DNA of 64,000 bases from Helicobacter pylori_CU (GCF_000259235.1 NC_017733.1:1488001-1552000), one strand, 5' to 3'. Shown: positions 54,049 through 63,732, counted from the stretch's first letter. The notes: generated by a model not told the origin, from the sequence alone. Made by a program: numbers and translations.

Positions 54049-55358
54049 TGATGAAATTTTTTCTTTTAAAGAAAATCAGCGAATTTTTAAACACCCAAAC
54101 GCATTTTAACCTCAAACGCTTGAGCGCGTCTAGCTTTTTATTAGAAACTTTTTCTAAAGAAAAACACGCCTTTGTTGTAGATTTGAACGCGCCTTATATC
54201 GGTTTGTCCAAAAAACCCCCAGAGAGCGTTTTAAAAAACACCCTAGCGTTAGATTTTTGTTTGAATAAATTCACTAAAAACGCCAAAATTTTACAAGCAA
54301 ACATCATTGATAACGATCGGATTTTAGAAATCACAGGCACTAAAGATTTGGCTTATAAGAGTGAAAATTTTATTTTGCGTTTAGAAATGATCCCTAAAAA
54401 AGCCAACCTTATGATTTTAGATCAAGAAAAATGCGTGATAGAAGCCTTTCGTTTTAATGACAGGGTCGCTAAAAACGATATTTTAGGGGCATTGCCTCCT
54501 AATATTTACGAGCATCAAGAGGAGGATTTGGATTTTAAGGGATTGTTAGAAATATTAGAAAAAGATTTTTTATTTTACCAACACAAAGAATTGGAACACA
54601 AAAAAAATCAAATCATCAAGCGATTAAATATTCAAAAAGAACGCTTGAAAGAAAAATTAGAAAAACTAGAAGATCCTAAAAATTTACAATTGGAAGCGAA
54701 AGAATTGCAAACTCAAGCCTCATTGTTGCTCACTTACCAGCATTTAATCCATAAGCATGAAAGTCGCGTGGTTTTAAAGGATTTTGAAGATAAGGAATGT
54801 GCGATTGAAATTGATAAGAGCATGCCCTTAAACGCTTTTATCAATAAAAAATTCACTCTCAGTAAAAAAAAGAAACAAAAATCGCAATTCTTGTATTTAG
54901 AAGAAGAGAATTTAAAAGAAAAAATCGCTTTTAAAGAAAATCAAATCAACTATGTTAAAGGAGCGCAAGAAGAAAGTGTTTTAGAAATGTTTATACCGGT
55001 AAAAAACTCTAAAATCAAACGCCCGATGAATGGGTATGAAGTGCTGTATTATAAGGATTTTAAAATCGGTTTAGGGAAAAACCAAAAAGAGAATATCAAA
55101 CTCTTACAAGACGCAAGGGCGAATGATTTGTGGATGCATGTAAGAAATATTCCTGGATCGCATTTGATCGTTTTTTGCCAAAAGAACGCACCCAAAGATG
55201 AGGTCATTATGGAATTAGCCAAAATGTTGATTAAAATGCAAAAAGATGCGTTTAATAGTTACGAAATTGACTACACGCAGCGAAAATTTGTCAAAATCAT
55301 CAAAGGAGCTAATGTCATTTACTCAAAATACCGAACTATTAGTCTAAAGGACACTTAA
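54045..55358 (+). CDS. RqcH-like (NFACT / fibronectin-binding A domain) protein
   Basis: The 437-residue protein has an N-terminal NFACT-N-like region, a coiled coil (about 185-245, KKNQIIKRLNIQKERLKEKL) and a C-terminal NFACT-R domain with NDLWMHVRNIPGSHLIVF (about 360). Bacterial RqcH adds alanine tails to nascent chains on stalled 50S subunits, which is more likely than the old name 'fibronectin/fibrinogen-binding'. It is coupled to recN by overlap. Confidence 0.82.
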   Translation: MMMKFFLLKKISEFLNTQTHFNLKRLSASSFLLETFSKEKHAFVVDLNAPYIGLSKKPPESVLKNTLALDFCLNKFTKNAKILQANIIDNDRILEITGTKDLAYKSENFILRLEMIPKKANLMILDQEKCVIEAFRFNDRVAKNDILGALPPNIYEHQEEDLDFKGLLEILEKDFLFYQHKELEHKKNQIIKRLNIQKERLKEKLEKLEDPKNLQLEAKELQTQASLLLTYQHLIHKHESRVVLKDFEDKECAIEIDKSMPLNAFINKKFTLSKKKKQKSQFLYLEEENLKEKIAFKENQINYVKGAQEESVLEMFIPVKNSKIKRPMNGYEVLYYKDFKIGLGKNQKENIKLLQDARANDLWMHVRNIPGSHLIVFCQKNAPKDEVIMELAKMLIKMQKDAFNSYEIDYTQRKFVKIIKGANVIYSKYRTISLKDT

Positions 55359-55377
55359 ACATTCTAAGGAGATTAGC

Positions 55378-55674
55378 ATGGGTGTTTCAGCTTTAGGCAA
55401 TGTAACTTATATCAATCAAAACGCTCCTTTAAATTCTGCTATCCAACAGGGTGCAAGAAGTGATATGTTGGATTTAGTGCAAAGCTTTCAAAGCAAGCTT
55501 GAATTAGCCCAAGAAACAAGGGCGTTAGAAAACATGCAAGCTATTAGCGATAAAGATCCTAAAGAAGGCTCCAAAAACCGCTATCCAAACAGCCAAAGGG
55601 CTAAGGCGTTTGGCTTGGAAGAAGAAGAAATTGAATTGTGGCATGAAGAACATTTGCTGGATATTGTGGGGTAG
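55378..55674 (+). CDS. Conserved small protein
   Basis: The 98-residue product has a TAAGGAG ribosome site 7 bases before the ATG. The first half is a polar helix (ARSDMLDLVQSFQSKLELAQE) and the end is acidic (FGLEEEEIELWHEEHLLDIV). No signal peptide or catalytic motif is visible. It lies 19 bases after the RqcH-like gene and may be in that unit. I do not know its function. Confidence 0.75.
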   Translation: MGVSALGNVTYINQNAPLNSAIQQGARSDMLDLVQSFQSKLELAQETRALENMQAISDKDPKEGSKNRYPNSQRAKAFGLEEEEIELWHEEHLLDIVG

Positions 55675-55811
55675 GGTATTGCGAATAACCCCTATCCTTT
55701 CATGAGTTTAAAATGAAATAATCAAGTCCCCGTTTTTTAAACATTAAAAGATTTTAGCTATCAATATCAATCGCAATAGAATCTTATATTTTTAACAAAA
55801 GGGAATGCGTC

Positions 55812-56573
55812 ATGTTAAGGGGTGTCAAAAAAGCGGTTTTTAGGGTTTTGTGTTTGGGGGCGTTGTGTTTAGGGGGGTTAATGGCAGAGCAAGACTCTAA
55901 AGAGCTTATATTTTCAGGTATCACTATTTACACGGATAAAGATTTCACTAGGGCTAAGGAATACTTTGAAAAAGCTTGTAGATTAAACGATGCTGATGGT
56001 TGTGCGATCTTAAGAGAGGCTTATTCTAAAGTCATCCTAAAAGGAAGTGCAAGAGAAAGCATTGAAAAAGCTCTTGAACACACCGCTACTGCTAAAGCTT
56101 GCAAATCAAACGATGCTGAAAAATGCAAGGACTTAGCAGAGTTTTATTTTAATGCAAACGATCTTAAAAATGCTTTAGAATATTACTCTAAATCTTGTAA
56201 GTTAAATAATGTTGAAGGGTGTATGCTGTCAGCAACTTTTTATAACGATATGATAAAGGGTTTGAAAAAAGATAAAAAAGATCTAGAATATTATTCTAAA
56301 GCTTGCGAGTTAAACTATGGCGATGGCTGTGCGATTTTAGGGGATATTTATCATAATGGTGAAGGCGTAACACAAAATTTTAAAAAAGCTTTTGAATATT
56401 CTGCCAAAGCTTGTGAATTGAACGATGCTAAAGGGTGTTACGCTCTAGCAGCGTTTTATAATGAGGGTAAAGGCGTAGCAAAGGATGAAAAGCAAACGAC
56501 AGAAAACCTTAAAAAGAGTTGCGAATTAGGGTTAAAAGAAGCATGCGATATTCTCAAAGAACAAAAACAATAA
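55812..56573 (+). CDS. Hcp-family Sel1-repeat, cysteine-rich secreted protein
   Basis: The 253-residue protein has a signal peptide ending LGGLMAEQDS. About six Sel1-like repeats follow, each about 36 residues with a Cys pair seven to nine residues apart (for example CRLNDADGC, CKLNNVEGC, CELNYGDGC, CELNDAKGC, CELGLKEAC). These disulfide-stapled helix pairs define the Helicobacter cysteine-rich proteins, secreted or periplasmic and recognised by patient sera. Which Hcp it is cannot be fixed from the sequence alone. The second repeat is degenerate (YSKVILKGSARESIEK). Confidence 0.85.
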   Translation: MLRGVKKAVFRVLCLGALCLGGLMAEQDSKELIFSGITIYTDKDFTRAKEYFEKACRLNDADGCAILREAYSKVILKGSARESIEKALEHTATAKACKSNDAEKCKDLAEFYFNANDLKNALEYYSKSCKLNNVEGCMLSATFYNDMIKGLKKDKKDLEYYSKACELNYGDGCAILGDIYHNGEGVTQNFKKAFEYSAKACELNDAKGCYALAAFYNEGKGVAKDEKQTTENLKKSCELGLKEACDILKEQKQ

Positions 56574-56611
56574 AATCCTAGCCCTATTAAGCCCCATTAA
56601 ACAGCTTTCGT

Positions 56612-57475
56612 TTAACTGGTTGCTTTTATGATATTTAACAAACCCTTTGTCCTTTCAAAAAGAGAAAATGGCGGTGGAGTCTCTTGGTATTTGGATCTTG
56701 GGGGTCTTTTGATAAGAGTGTTAGCACATTTGGAAAAATCAATCAAATCCATTGTTGTTTTGATGTAACTGGGCAAGTTTAACAGGCATATTTCAAAGAG
56801 TTTATAGCTCGCTAAAGCGTCTGCGTAGGCTCTATGGCTGACTTCTATGCCAAACCCTAAAAGCTCTTTTAAAAAGCTCAAAGAATAACGCATGGACAAA
56901 ATGGCTCGTTTGGATAAATCCAAAGTGCAAAGCTTTAAATTCAATAAGGGGCAATGCAATTTTTCTACAAAATAACGCCCTAAAAAGTTGTAATCAAAAT
57001 TAGCGTTGTGGGCCACAAACACGCTATTGCCTAAAAAAAGCCTCAATTCTTGCAAAGCTTCATGCGCGCTTGGGGCGTTTAGGGTGTCTTCATAAGTGAT
57101 GCCTGTAAGATCAGAAATATAATCAGGCACGCTTTTGACTTTCACAAGGGTTTCAAAACGATTGATAATTTCCCCCCCTTTCACTTGCACGGCCCCGATT
57201 TCTAAAATCTCATGCTTTATGGGGCAAGAGCCGGTGGTCTCTAAATCAATAAAGGAAAAAACCTCATCTTTAAGGGGGGTTTTAAGGTTTTTGAGCGTGA
57301 TTAAATTTTCACTCGTTTCTATGAAATTAAGCCCGCATGCTTTTAAATATTCCAAATTGATTTCATCATAAATAAGGCGAGAGAGCGATTTTTCTAGCAT
57401 GCCCAAGCTTAAATCCTGGTGCTTTAAGCGAGCGATTAGGGCTTGGATGTCTTTATGCAAGAGGTTGTCTGACAT
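56612..57475 (-). CDS. dnaQ: DNA polymerase III epsilon-type 3'-5' exonuclease
   Basis: The 287-residue product (start ATG 57475, MSDNLLHKDIQALIARL) has the DnaQ exonuclease motifs FIDLETTG (ExoI, D and E), VFVAHNANFDYNFL (ExoII) and SHRAYADALASYKLF (ExoIII, H-x4-D). The longer upstream reading frame has no site and is translation through rpe. It gives proofreading to the replicative polymerase. The first 23 bases overlap the end of rpe. Confidence 0.9.
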   Translation of the reverse strand: MSDNLLHKDIQALIARLKHQDLSLGMLEKSLSRLIYDEINLEYLKACGLNFIETSENLITLKNLKTPLKDEVFSFIDLETTGSCPIKHEILEIGAVQVKGGEIINRFETLVKVKSVPDYISDLTGITYEDTLNAPSAHEALQELRLFLGNSVFVAHNANFDYNFLGRYFVEKLHCPLLNLKLCTLDLSKRAILSMRYSLSFLKELLGFGIEVSHRAYADALASYKLFEICLLNLPSYIKTTMDLIDFSKCANTLIKRPPRSKYQETPPPFSLFERTKGLLNIIKATS

Positions 57476-58106
57476 TCTGTAAGCCTTCAATAGCCAGCTT
57501 ACGATCTTTGGATTTAAAAATATAACTCCCTGAAACCACCACATCCACGCCCGCTTGTTGGAGTTCAAAGATATTTTTATCGTTCACGCCCCCATCCACT
57601 TCTAAAAGGCAGCTCGGGTTGTAGCGCCTGATCAATTCTTTAACTTTCAAACACTTTTCTAGCACTAAATCTAAAAACTTCTGCCCACCAAAGCCCGGAT
57701 TCACGCTCATTAAAAGCACTAGCCCCACGCTTTCTAGCAAGTATTTAACACTCTCTTCATGCGTGTGGGGGTTTAGGACAACGCCTGGCGTGATGCCTAG
57801 ATTTTTAATGAGTTGCAACACCCTGTGGGGGTGTTTTTCATTTTCTGCATGAATGCTAATGATTTGCGGTTTTAAAGGAGAAAATAATTCTACAAAAAAG
57901 CTCGCGTTTTCTACCATTAAATGCACATCTAAAGGCACTTGGCTCATTTGAGTAACATTCTCTAAAATCACAGGCCCCATGGTTAAATTAGGCACATAAT
58001 GCCCATCCATCACATCCACATGCAAAAAATCAGCGTTACTCACGCTCTCTATCTCTTTGGCTAAATGCAAAAAATCAGCGCTCAAAAGGCTCGGGGCTAC
58101 TTTCAA
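57453..58106 (-). CDS. rpe: Ribulose-phosphate 3-epimerase
   Basis: The 217-residue enzyme has the family marks APSLLSADF (start), LHVDVMDGHYVPNLTMGP (about 28), MSVNPGFGGQKFL (about 133) and DGGVNDKN (about 168). It interconverts ribulose-5-phosphate and xylulose-5-phosphate in the pentose pathway. It overlaps dnaQ by 23 bases and is divergent from fbp with a 70-base spacer. Confidence 0.95.
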   Translation of the reverse strand: MKVAPSLLSADFLHLAKEIESVSNADFLHVDVMDGHYVPNLTMGPVILENVTQMSQVPLDVHLMVENASFFVELFSPLKPQIISIHAENEKHPHRVLQLIKNLGITPGVVLNPHTHEESVKYLLESVGLVLLMSVNPGFGGQKFLDLVLEKCLKVKELIRRYNPSCLLEVDGGVNDKNIFELQQAGVDVVVSGSYIFKSKDRKLAIEGLQNVRQPLA

Positions 58107-58176
58107 AATACTTCCCTATTTCCAATGTTTTAAAGTAAAATATTAGCATCTTTAATCAAATCATAAAAGGGTTTTT

Positions 58177-59049
58177 ATGGATTACAAACATTTTAAATGC
58201 AAGCATGCGAACATCGTTATAGAAATTATTAGTCTTTTAGAAAAAGGGGTTAAAAAAGCCCAAGAAATTTTAGAAAAACCGGACGCTGGGAGTTACACTA
58301 AGTTAGAAAACAGCAGCGGGGATACGCCCATTAAAGCGGATTTAGCCCTAGATAAGTTTTTAGAAGAAAATTTTTTGAGTTTAGAAAATGTCAAAAGCGT
58401 TTTTAGCGAAGAAAAAGAAACGCCTGTTACTAAAGAAAACGGCTCCTATTTGATCGCTTATGACCCCTTAGATGGGAGTTCAGTCATGGAGGCGAATTTC
58501 TTAGTAGGCACGATTATAGGGGTTTATGAAAAGGATTATAAGGCGCAAAATTTAGTTGCAAGCCTTTATGTGGTTTTTGGGCATAAAATTGAATTAGTGG
58601 TGGCTTTAGAAGAAGTTTATCGTTACGCCTTTTATCAGAACAAGTTTCATTTTATAGAAACCATCGTTTTAGAAAATAAGGGTAAAATCGTCGCTAGCGG
58701 AGGCAATCAAAAGGATTTTTCTTTGGGCTTAAAAAAGGCTTTAGAGGGGTTTTTTGCAGAAAATTACCGCTTACGATACTCAGGATCTATGGTGGCTGAT
58801 GTCCATCATGTGTTGGTTAAAAAAGGCGGGGTGTTTTCCTACCCGCAAAAGAAATTGCGAAAGCTTTTTGAAGTCTTTCCTTTGGCCTTGATGGTTGAAA
58901 AAGCTAAAGGGGAAGCGTTTTATTTTGATAAGGGGGTTAAAAAGCGTTTGCTAGAACAAAGCGTGGAAAGCTATCATGAAAAAAGCGAATGCTATTTAGC
59001 CAGTCCGCATGAAGCTCAGGTTTTAGAAAAATATTTAAAGGGAGAATGA
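58177..59049 (+). CDS. fbp: Fructose-1,6-bisphosphatase
   Basis: The 290-residue enzyme has the class I FBPase metal motif AYDPLDGSSVMEANFLVGTI (about 89-108) and the second site RYSGSMVADVHHVL (about 200). It hydrolyses fructose-1,6-bisphosphate in gluconeogenesis. The chain is short for the class (about 330 in enterobacteria), with trimmed loops. Its stop overlaps the next ATG (ATGATG), beginning a four-gene unit with a small Cys protein and an R-M pair. Confidence 0.93.
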   Translation: MDYKHFKCKHANIVIEIISLLEKGVKKAQEILEKPDAGSYTKLENSSGDTPIKADLALDKFLEENFLSLENVKSVFSEEKETPVTKENGSYLIAYDPLDGSSVMEANFLVGTIIGVYEKDYKAQNLVASLYVVFGHKIELVVALEEVYRYAFYQNKFHFIETIVLENKGKIVASGGNQKDFSLGLKKALEGFFAENYRLRYSGSMVADVHHVLVKKGGVFSYPQKKLRKLFEVFPLALMVEKAKGEAFYFDKGVKKRLLEQSVESYHEKSECYLASPHEAQVLEKYLKGE

Positions 59050-59252
59050 TGCAAAATAGCGCTAAAAAATTAGAATACGAAGAGCGTTTTAATGCCGCTC
59101 TTTTGAAATTACAAGCATGCCAAGAAGAAAAGCAAGTAGCGAGTTGCTTGAAATGCGAGCAGGTTTTAAAATGCGAGATCCGCAACAGCTATGTGGATGC
59201 GGCTTATGAAAGCATGAGTTTAGGCGAAGCGGGCGGGTTTGATTTCAATTAA
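59046..59252 (+). CDS. Small cysteine-containing protein after fbp
   Basis: The 68-residue product (ATG at 59046, or 59049) has C25, C34, C37 and C43, with SCLKCEQVLKCE forming a CxxC-x5-C pattern that could bind zinc or a cluster. It is coupled to fbp by overlap and followed 11 bases later by a methylase gene. I do not recognise it. Confidence 0.7.
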   Translation: MMQNSAKKLEYEERFNAALLKLQACQEEKQVASCLKCEQVLKCEIRNSYVDAAYESMSLGEAGGFDFN

Positions 59253-59263
59253 ATGGGATTAAA

Positions 59264-60160
59264 ATGGCTAGTAATGCTACCTTGCAAAAGAATTTAGACG
59301 CTTTTTACACCCACCCCAAAATCGCGCGATTTTGTTTGGATTTACTAAAAGATCTCATCATTCAAAATCTAGGGCTAGACTTAAACGCATTCCATTTTTT
59401 AGAGCCAAGTGCAGGGAGTGGGAGCTTTGTTGATGCGTTAAAAGAATTAGGGATTGCTGATTGCATCGCCCTTGATATTGCCCCTAAAGCTCAAGGCATT
59501 CAAAAAAAAGATTATTTGTTGGAATTGATTGAGTTTGATAAAAAGCGTGTCATTGTTGGCAACCCTCCTTTTGGGCATAGAGGGAAATTAGCCCTAGATT
59601 TTTTAAACAAATCTTTAAACGAAGCGCCTATTGTAGCGTTTATTTTGCCTAATTTATTCAAACGCTATTCCATTCAAAAACACATTGATAAGCGTGCAAA
59701 ATTGGTTTTAAACGCTGATTTAGAAAAAAACGCTTTTATTTTTAATGAACGGCCCTATGATGTGAAATGCGTTTTTCAAACCTATATGCATAAAAATATC
59801 GCCCTAAATCTTAAAGACGAACGCATCATTGCACCCCCTAAAATCCGCCATAATGACTTCATCACTTATATTCATAACAACACGCCACACACCCTAAAAT
59901 ATTTCAACAAAGAAAAATACCAATGGGATTTTGCGGTGGTGAGACAAGGCTTTTATGACTACAACGAAAAGATCACCAATGCAAATTTACTGGTTAAAAA
60001 CCGACAATATTTTTTTATTAAAGCCCACTCCAAAGAAGCTTTAAGGATTATCCATAAAATTGATTTTAACAAACTCGCTCATAAAAACACGCAAGTTTTA
60101 GGGTTTTCTACTTATGATTTTGTGGAAGAATATTGCAAATTAAAGGAAATGCATGCTTGA
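59264..60160 (+). CDS. Type II N6-adenine DNA methyltransferase
   Basis: The 298-residue protein has an AdoMet-binding EPSAGSGSFVDAL (47-59) and a catalytic VGNPPFGHRG (98-107), the NPP[FY] motif of amino-methylases, in the gamma order. It protects host DNA from the nuclease encoded next. The two genes overlap by 8 bases, so they are coupled. The recognition sequence is unknown. Confidence 0.85.
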   Translation: MASNATLQKNLDAFYTHPKIARFCLDLLKDLIIQNLGLDLNAFHFLEPSAGSGSFVDALKELGIADCIALDIAPKAQGIQKKDYLLELIEFDKKRVIVGNPPFGHRGKLALDFLNKSLNEAPIVAFILPNLFKRYSIQKHIDKRAKLVLNADLEKNAFIFNERPYDVKCVFQTYMHKNIALNLKDERIIAPPKIRHNDFITYIHNNTPHTLKYFNKEKYQWDFAVVRQGFYDYNEKITNANLLVKNRQYFFIKAHSKEALRIIHKIDFNKLAHKNTQVLGFSTYDFVEEYCKLKEMHA

Positions 60161-60884
60161 AAAAGTGTTCCAAGAAATTACCAATAAAAGAAAGTTTTTT
60201 GCAAGTTCTAGCACAGGGGAGCAGTTTGAAAACCAATTTAGGAATGAATTAAAAAAACACTTTAGCGAAATCAATGGCGATTTAACAGAAGAATTAAGCC
60301 ATATTGAAGAAAAGCCTAATAAAGAAATCAAAACCGCTTTTAACCAACTCAAAAAGCAAGTTTTAGAAAAAAATCACCCACACACCCTTAAAAACCCTTT
60401 TTCAAACCTTACAAGCCATTTTTTATACCAGCCTTTTGGCTCACAAAATTACCCTGATTTTTTGGTTTTTATTTTTGATCATGTGGTGGGGATTGAAATC
60501 AAGTTTTCTAAAAACGATAAGGGTGAAAAAAATCTTCAAACTTCTCGCCCCATGTGGAATTCAAACCTGCCTAAACCCAATGCGATTTATGTGTATGGAG
60601 TCGCTAATGCAAACATCACTTTTTTTAAAGGCTCAGATATTTTGAGTTATGAAATCAGAGAGGTCTTGCTCAAGTATTTTGATACTTTAGATAAAGATGA
60701 AGGAAGTTTGAAAAACGCCTTAAAGGATTTAGAAAACCCTTTTGGGTTTGCCCCCTACATCAGAAAAGCTTATGAGCATAAAAAGGAATTTTCTAACCAC
60801 CACCAGATTGAAAGCTTCTTTTCGCCCAACCACATTTTAAGAGAGCAGAATGTCTTGGAATTTTTGAAAACGCTCACTCATTAG
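60153..60884 (+). CDS. Type II restriction endonuclease
   Basis: The 243-residue protein has PD-(D/E)xK residues P101-D102 and E115-x-K117 (PDFLVFIFDHVVGIEIKF) and no other recognisable motif, typical of fast-evolving restriction nucleases. The gene overlaps the methylase. A complete type II pair is therefore present and probably active. Its target cannot be predicted. The 117 bases after it hold no feature I can support. Confidence 0.82.
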   Translation: MLEKVFQEITNKRKFFASSSTGEQFENQFRNELKKHFSEINGDLTEELSHIEEKPNKEIKTAFNQLKKQVLEKNHPHTLKNPFSNLTSHFLYQPFGSQNYPDFLVFIFDHVVGIEIKFSKNDKGEKNLQTSRPMWNSNLPKPNAIYVYGVANANITFFKGSDILSYEIREVLLKYFDTLDKDEGSLKNALKDLENPFGFAPYIRKAYEHKKEFSNHHQIESFFSPNHILREQNVLEFLKTLTH

Positions 60885-61001
60885 CGTATTTATTTCCCAC
60901 TTATCTATTTCTTGTAGAATGCAAATTTGTTTTTAGCGTAAAGAAATTGATGATCGGTCTCATAGAAAAACCTCCTTGCATTCTCTCCCCCTTTTTTCAC
61001 T

Positions 61002-61859
61002 TCAATGCACTTCGCTCCAAACTTTTCTTTTCCACGCATAAGCCAAGAACGACAGCACCGCAAAGAAAATCATGATTTTTATCCCTAAGGTATTCCTTTC
61101 ATGTTTTTTCCTATCGCCTGCTTTTTCCAAATATGCGATGACTTGTTTTTGAGCTTGTTCACTCAACCCCACTCTAGGCATAGCCGTGCCAGGCAAAAGC
61201 TTTTGCGGATCGTTGATGAAAATATTCAAGCCATGTTCGCCTTTAGCTCTAATCATCATGGACAAATCAGGTGCATGAGAGCCTAAATAATTGGCTAGAT
61301 CTTTAGGATCGCTAAAGGCCTTATCTTTCGCATAATCCAGGCTATGGCACCTTTGACAGCTTTGCGCGAACACTTCCTTATCGCTCAAATTTTTAGGCAA
61401 AATAGAAGTGAGATACGCCACAATATCGCTCAAATCTTTATCGCTAAATTGAGAAAACGCCGGCATAGGATAGGGCCTTTCATCGTTGAACTTATGGCTC
61501 AATTTCGCCGTTTTCACGGGGTCTTTGATGAAGTGGGCTAAGAAATTCGCGTTCAAAACCCCCGCCACATGGCTTAAATCCGGTGGCACGACCCCAAAAG
61601 AGTTGCTCGCACTAAGGCTGTCCATAGGGGCTGGAATGTTTTGGGATTTAATGCCATGGCAAGCGGTGCAATTTTCAGCTACAAGCTGTTTGCCTTTATT
61701 GGCGTCGCCATTTTTTAAATCCATCGGCTCTAAATCCTTGAAAGCAAAATCCGCCGGAGCGACTTTAGGGTGCATCACCGAATGCGCATAAGGCTCAACC
61801 CCATAATAAATCACGCCTACCACCACAATAAGGATGATTAGAATCTTAAATTCTTTCAT
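61002..61859 (-). CDS. petC: bc1-complex dihaem cytochrome c subunit (PetC)
   Basis: The 285-residue protein has an N-terminal membrane helix (ILIILIVVVGVIYYG), two haem-binding sites (CTACH about 65, CQRCH about 168) with Met ligands nearby (YPMPAF, GTAMPRV), and a C-terminal helix (IMIFFAVLSFLAYAW). The dihaem form is usual for epsilonproteobacterial cytochrome c1-type subunits. It passes electrons to soluble cytochrome c. It overlaps petB by 4 bases. Confidence 0.95.
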   Translation of the reverse strand: MKEFKILIILIVVVGVIYYGVEPYAHSVMHPKVAPADFAFKDLEPMDLKNGDANKGKQLVAENCTACHGIKSQNIPAPMDSLSASNSFGVVPPDLSHVAGVLNANFLAHFIKDPVKTAKLSHKFNDERPYPMPAFSQFSDKDLSDIVAYLTSILPKNLSDKEVFAQSCQRCHSLDYAKDKAFSDPKDLANYLGSHAPDLSMMIRAKGEHGLNIFINDPQKLLPGTAMPRVGLSEQAQKQVIAYLEKAGDRKKHERNTLGIKIMIFFAVLSFLAYAWKRKVWSEVH

Positions 61860-63094
61860 CTAACACCCCCTTGTTTCTTGCTCTCAGCGATAGTGATAAT
61901 GGGCAATACCACAAAGAAAAGGGCCAAAAAAGTGATTGAACCCGCTAAGCCAATGTATTTACCGATCCCAAGCGGAGGCAATTTACCATAGATCGTTAAA
62001 ACAATCATATCAATGATTAAAAGCCAAAACCACGCCTCAAACGCAGGCCGTTTGTGCGCGGGAGCGACAACCGGGCTTCTGTCCAAAAAGGGCAGTAAGA
62101 AGAAAATCACTTGCGCCACGCCAAAAGCCATTAGCCCTAAATCAGCGCTAAAGAAAAAGCCCCTTAAGACTTCATAGCTCCATAAGAAATACCATTCAGG
62201 GTAAATGTGAGGCGGCGTTTTAAGGCTGTTAGCCCTTTCAAAGTTGATAGGATCCATCGCGAAATCATAGTGGTAACACACCAAGTAAAAGAAAAAGACC
62301 ATGAACGCGCAAACCACAAAAATATCTTTAGACAAGAACACCGGCCAAAAAGGAATGACTTTGGATTCTTTTTTCTTGCCTTCAATGAATTTCTTTTCTT
62401 CTAATTCAAAGTCAATCTCTTCGCCTTCTTGGTTATTGACATGCGGGATGCGTAAAGAATAAAAATGCACCCCAACAAGTAGAATGATCGCAATGGGCAG
62501 TAAAAAGACATGGAGCATGAAAAAGCGCGTTAAAGTGGAATCCGCCACGACATAATTGCCCCTAATCCATTCCACCACATCAGCCCCAATAAAAGGAATG
62601 CCCCCAAATAAATTAGTGATAACCGCTGCGGCCCAATAGCTCATCTGCCCCCAAGGCAACATATACCCGCTAAAGGCTTCCGCGCTAAAGACCACAAATA
62701 AAATCATCCCGCTAATCCAAATCATCTCACGGCCCTTTTTGTAAGAGCCATAATAGATGCCAACAAACATGTGGATATAAATGATGACAAAAATCATGCT
62801 CGCTGCCGTGGCATGCATGTGGCGCCAAAGCCAGCCATAAGCCACTTCTTGCATGATGGTGAAATTCACGCTATCAAACGCCATTTTCGCATCAGGCTTG
62901 TAATACATGAGCAAGAAAATCCCTGAGACCACAAGCACGCCAAAAAGGGTCAATAAAATCACCCCCATCGCCCATAAGAAATTGATGTTTTTAGGGATCC
63001 AATATTCTGTCATTAGCACTTTAACAAGCTTGTTAGTACCAAGACGCATGTCCAGCCATTCGCCTAAATTCTTCGCCTTTTTTATCTCTGCCAT
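61856..63094 (-). CDS. petB: Cytochrome b subunit of the bc1 complex (PetB)
   Basis: The 412-residue protein has about eight to nine membrane segments, with haem His pairs in HMHATAASMIFVIIYIH and HVFLLPIAIILLVGVHFY, and the quinol-site block PEWYF (about 300). It oxidises menaquinol and pumps protons in the inner membrane. A charged loop (about 225-245) and a one-chain layout match other Helicobacter proteins. It overlaps petC by 4 bases and follows petA by 10. Confidence 0.96.
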   Translation of the reverse strand: MAEIKKAKNLGEWLDMRLGTNKLVKVLMTEYWIPKNINFLWAMGVILLTLFGVLVVSGIFLLMYYKPDAKMAFDSVNFTIMQEVAYGWLWRHMHATAASMIFVIIYIHMFVGIYYGSYKKGREMIWISGMILFVVFSAEAFSGYMLPWGQMSYWAAAVITNLFGGIPFIGADVVEWIRGNYVVADSTLTRFFMLHVFLLPIAIILLVGVHFYSLRIPHVNNQEGEEIDFELEEKKFIEGKKKESKVIPFWPVFLSKDIFVVCAFMVFFFYLVCYHYDFAMDPINFERANSLKTPPHIYPEWYFLWSYEVLRGFFFSADLGLMAFGVAQVIFFLLPFLDRSPVVAPAHKRPAFEAWFWLLIIDMIVLTIYGKLPPLGIGKYIGLAGSITFLALFFVVLPIITIAESKKQGGVR

Positions 63095-63104
63095 GGAATT
63101 CTCC

Positions 63105-63608
63105 TTACGCTTTAGCCATCATTTTCTTGTATTCAGCCCCGGCTTCACCAAAAGTGATTTTAGTGCCTTCAATTTTAAAAGGCGGGATATCAAAAGGGCG
63201 TGGAGGGGGGGTGCCGGCAATATTCACGCCATCAGCAGTGAAACGCCCCCCATGGCATGGGCATAAAAAACCTTTTTCTTCATCTTGATAAGTGGGGATA
63301 CACCCTAAATGCGTGCAAATTTGAATGGCTGTGGTAAAAACGCTCTCGCCAATTTTAAAATCGCGCTTCTCATTAAAGCCCTCTTTTTTAGAACGCTTGA
63401 GGATATAGACCGGTTTCCCACGCCATTCCACCGTGGAAAACTGCCCTTCTTGCATGTTCGCCACATCTATGGTTGTAAAACCGGCTGAAACAACGCTTGG
63501 AAGCGGATCCCAAGTCTTTTTCATCGCTACTAGACTCGCTATCGCCCCTATAGCTGTAACGCTAGCAAGGCTCATTCCTAAAAAATCACGCCTTTGAATA
63601 TCTGCCAT
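63105..63608 (-). CDS. petA: Rieske iron-sulfur subunit of the bc1 complex (PetA)
   Basis: The 167-residue protein starts with a twin-arginine signal (QRRDFLGMSLA) that doubles as the membrane anchor. Its Rieske ligands are CTHLGC (C98, H100) and CPCHGG (C116, H119). It takes electrons from quinol to cytochrome c1. It is the first gene of petABC. The spacer 63609-63732 towards mfd carries the promoter region but no gene. Confidence 0.96.
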   Translation of the reverse strand: MADIQRRDFLGMSLASVTAIGAIASLVAMKKTWDPLPSVVSAGFTTIDVANMQEGQFSTVEWRGKPVYILKRSKKEGFNEKRDFKIGESVFTTAIQICTHLGCIPTYQDEEKGFLCPCHGGRFTADGVNIAGTPPPRPFDIPPFKIEGTKITFGEAGAEYKKMMAKA

Positions 63609-63732
63609 GATTAAAAAACTCCTTAATGATAATTACCTTTTAACGACTAAAGGCATAGCAAATCCCTATTTTACAACAAACTCTCTTAATAATCTTTTTA
63701 AAATAACAAATTGAGACCAAAATCAAACGCTT

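Noticed and set aside
57476..57568. N-terminal extension of the DnaQ-like gene
   Set aside because: It overlaps rpe in another frame and has no site or family similarity; the ATG at 57475 is preferred.
63207..63213. G7 run in petA
   Set aside because: Codes for the GTPPPRPFD segment; short and in an essential complex.
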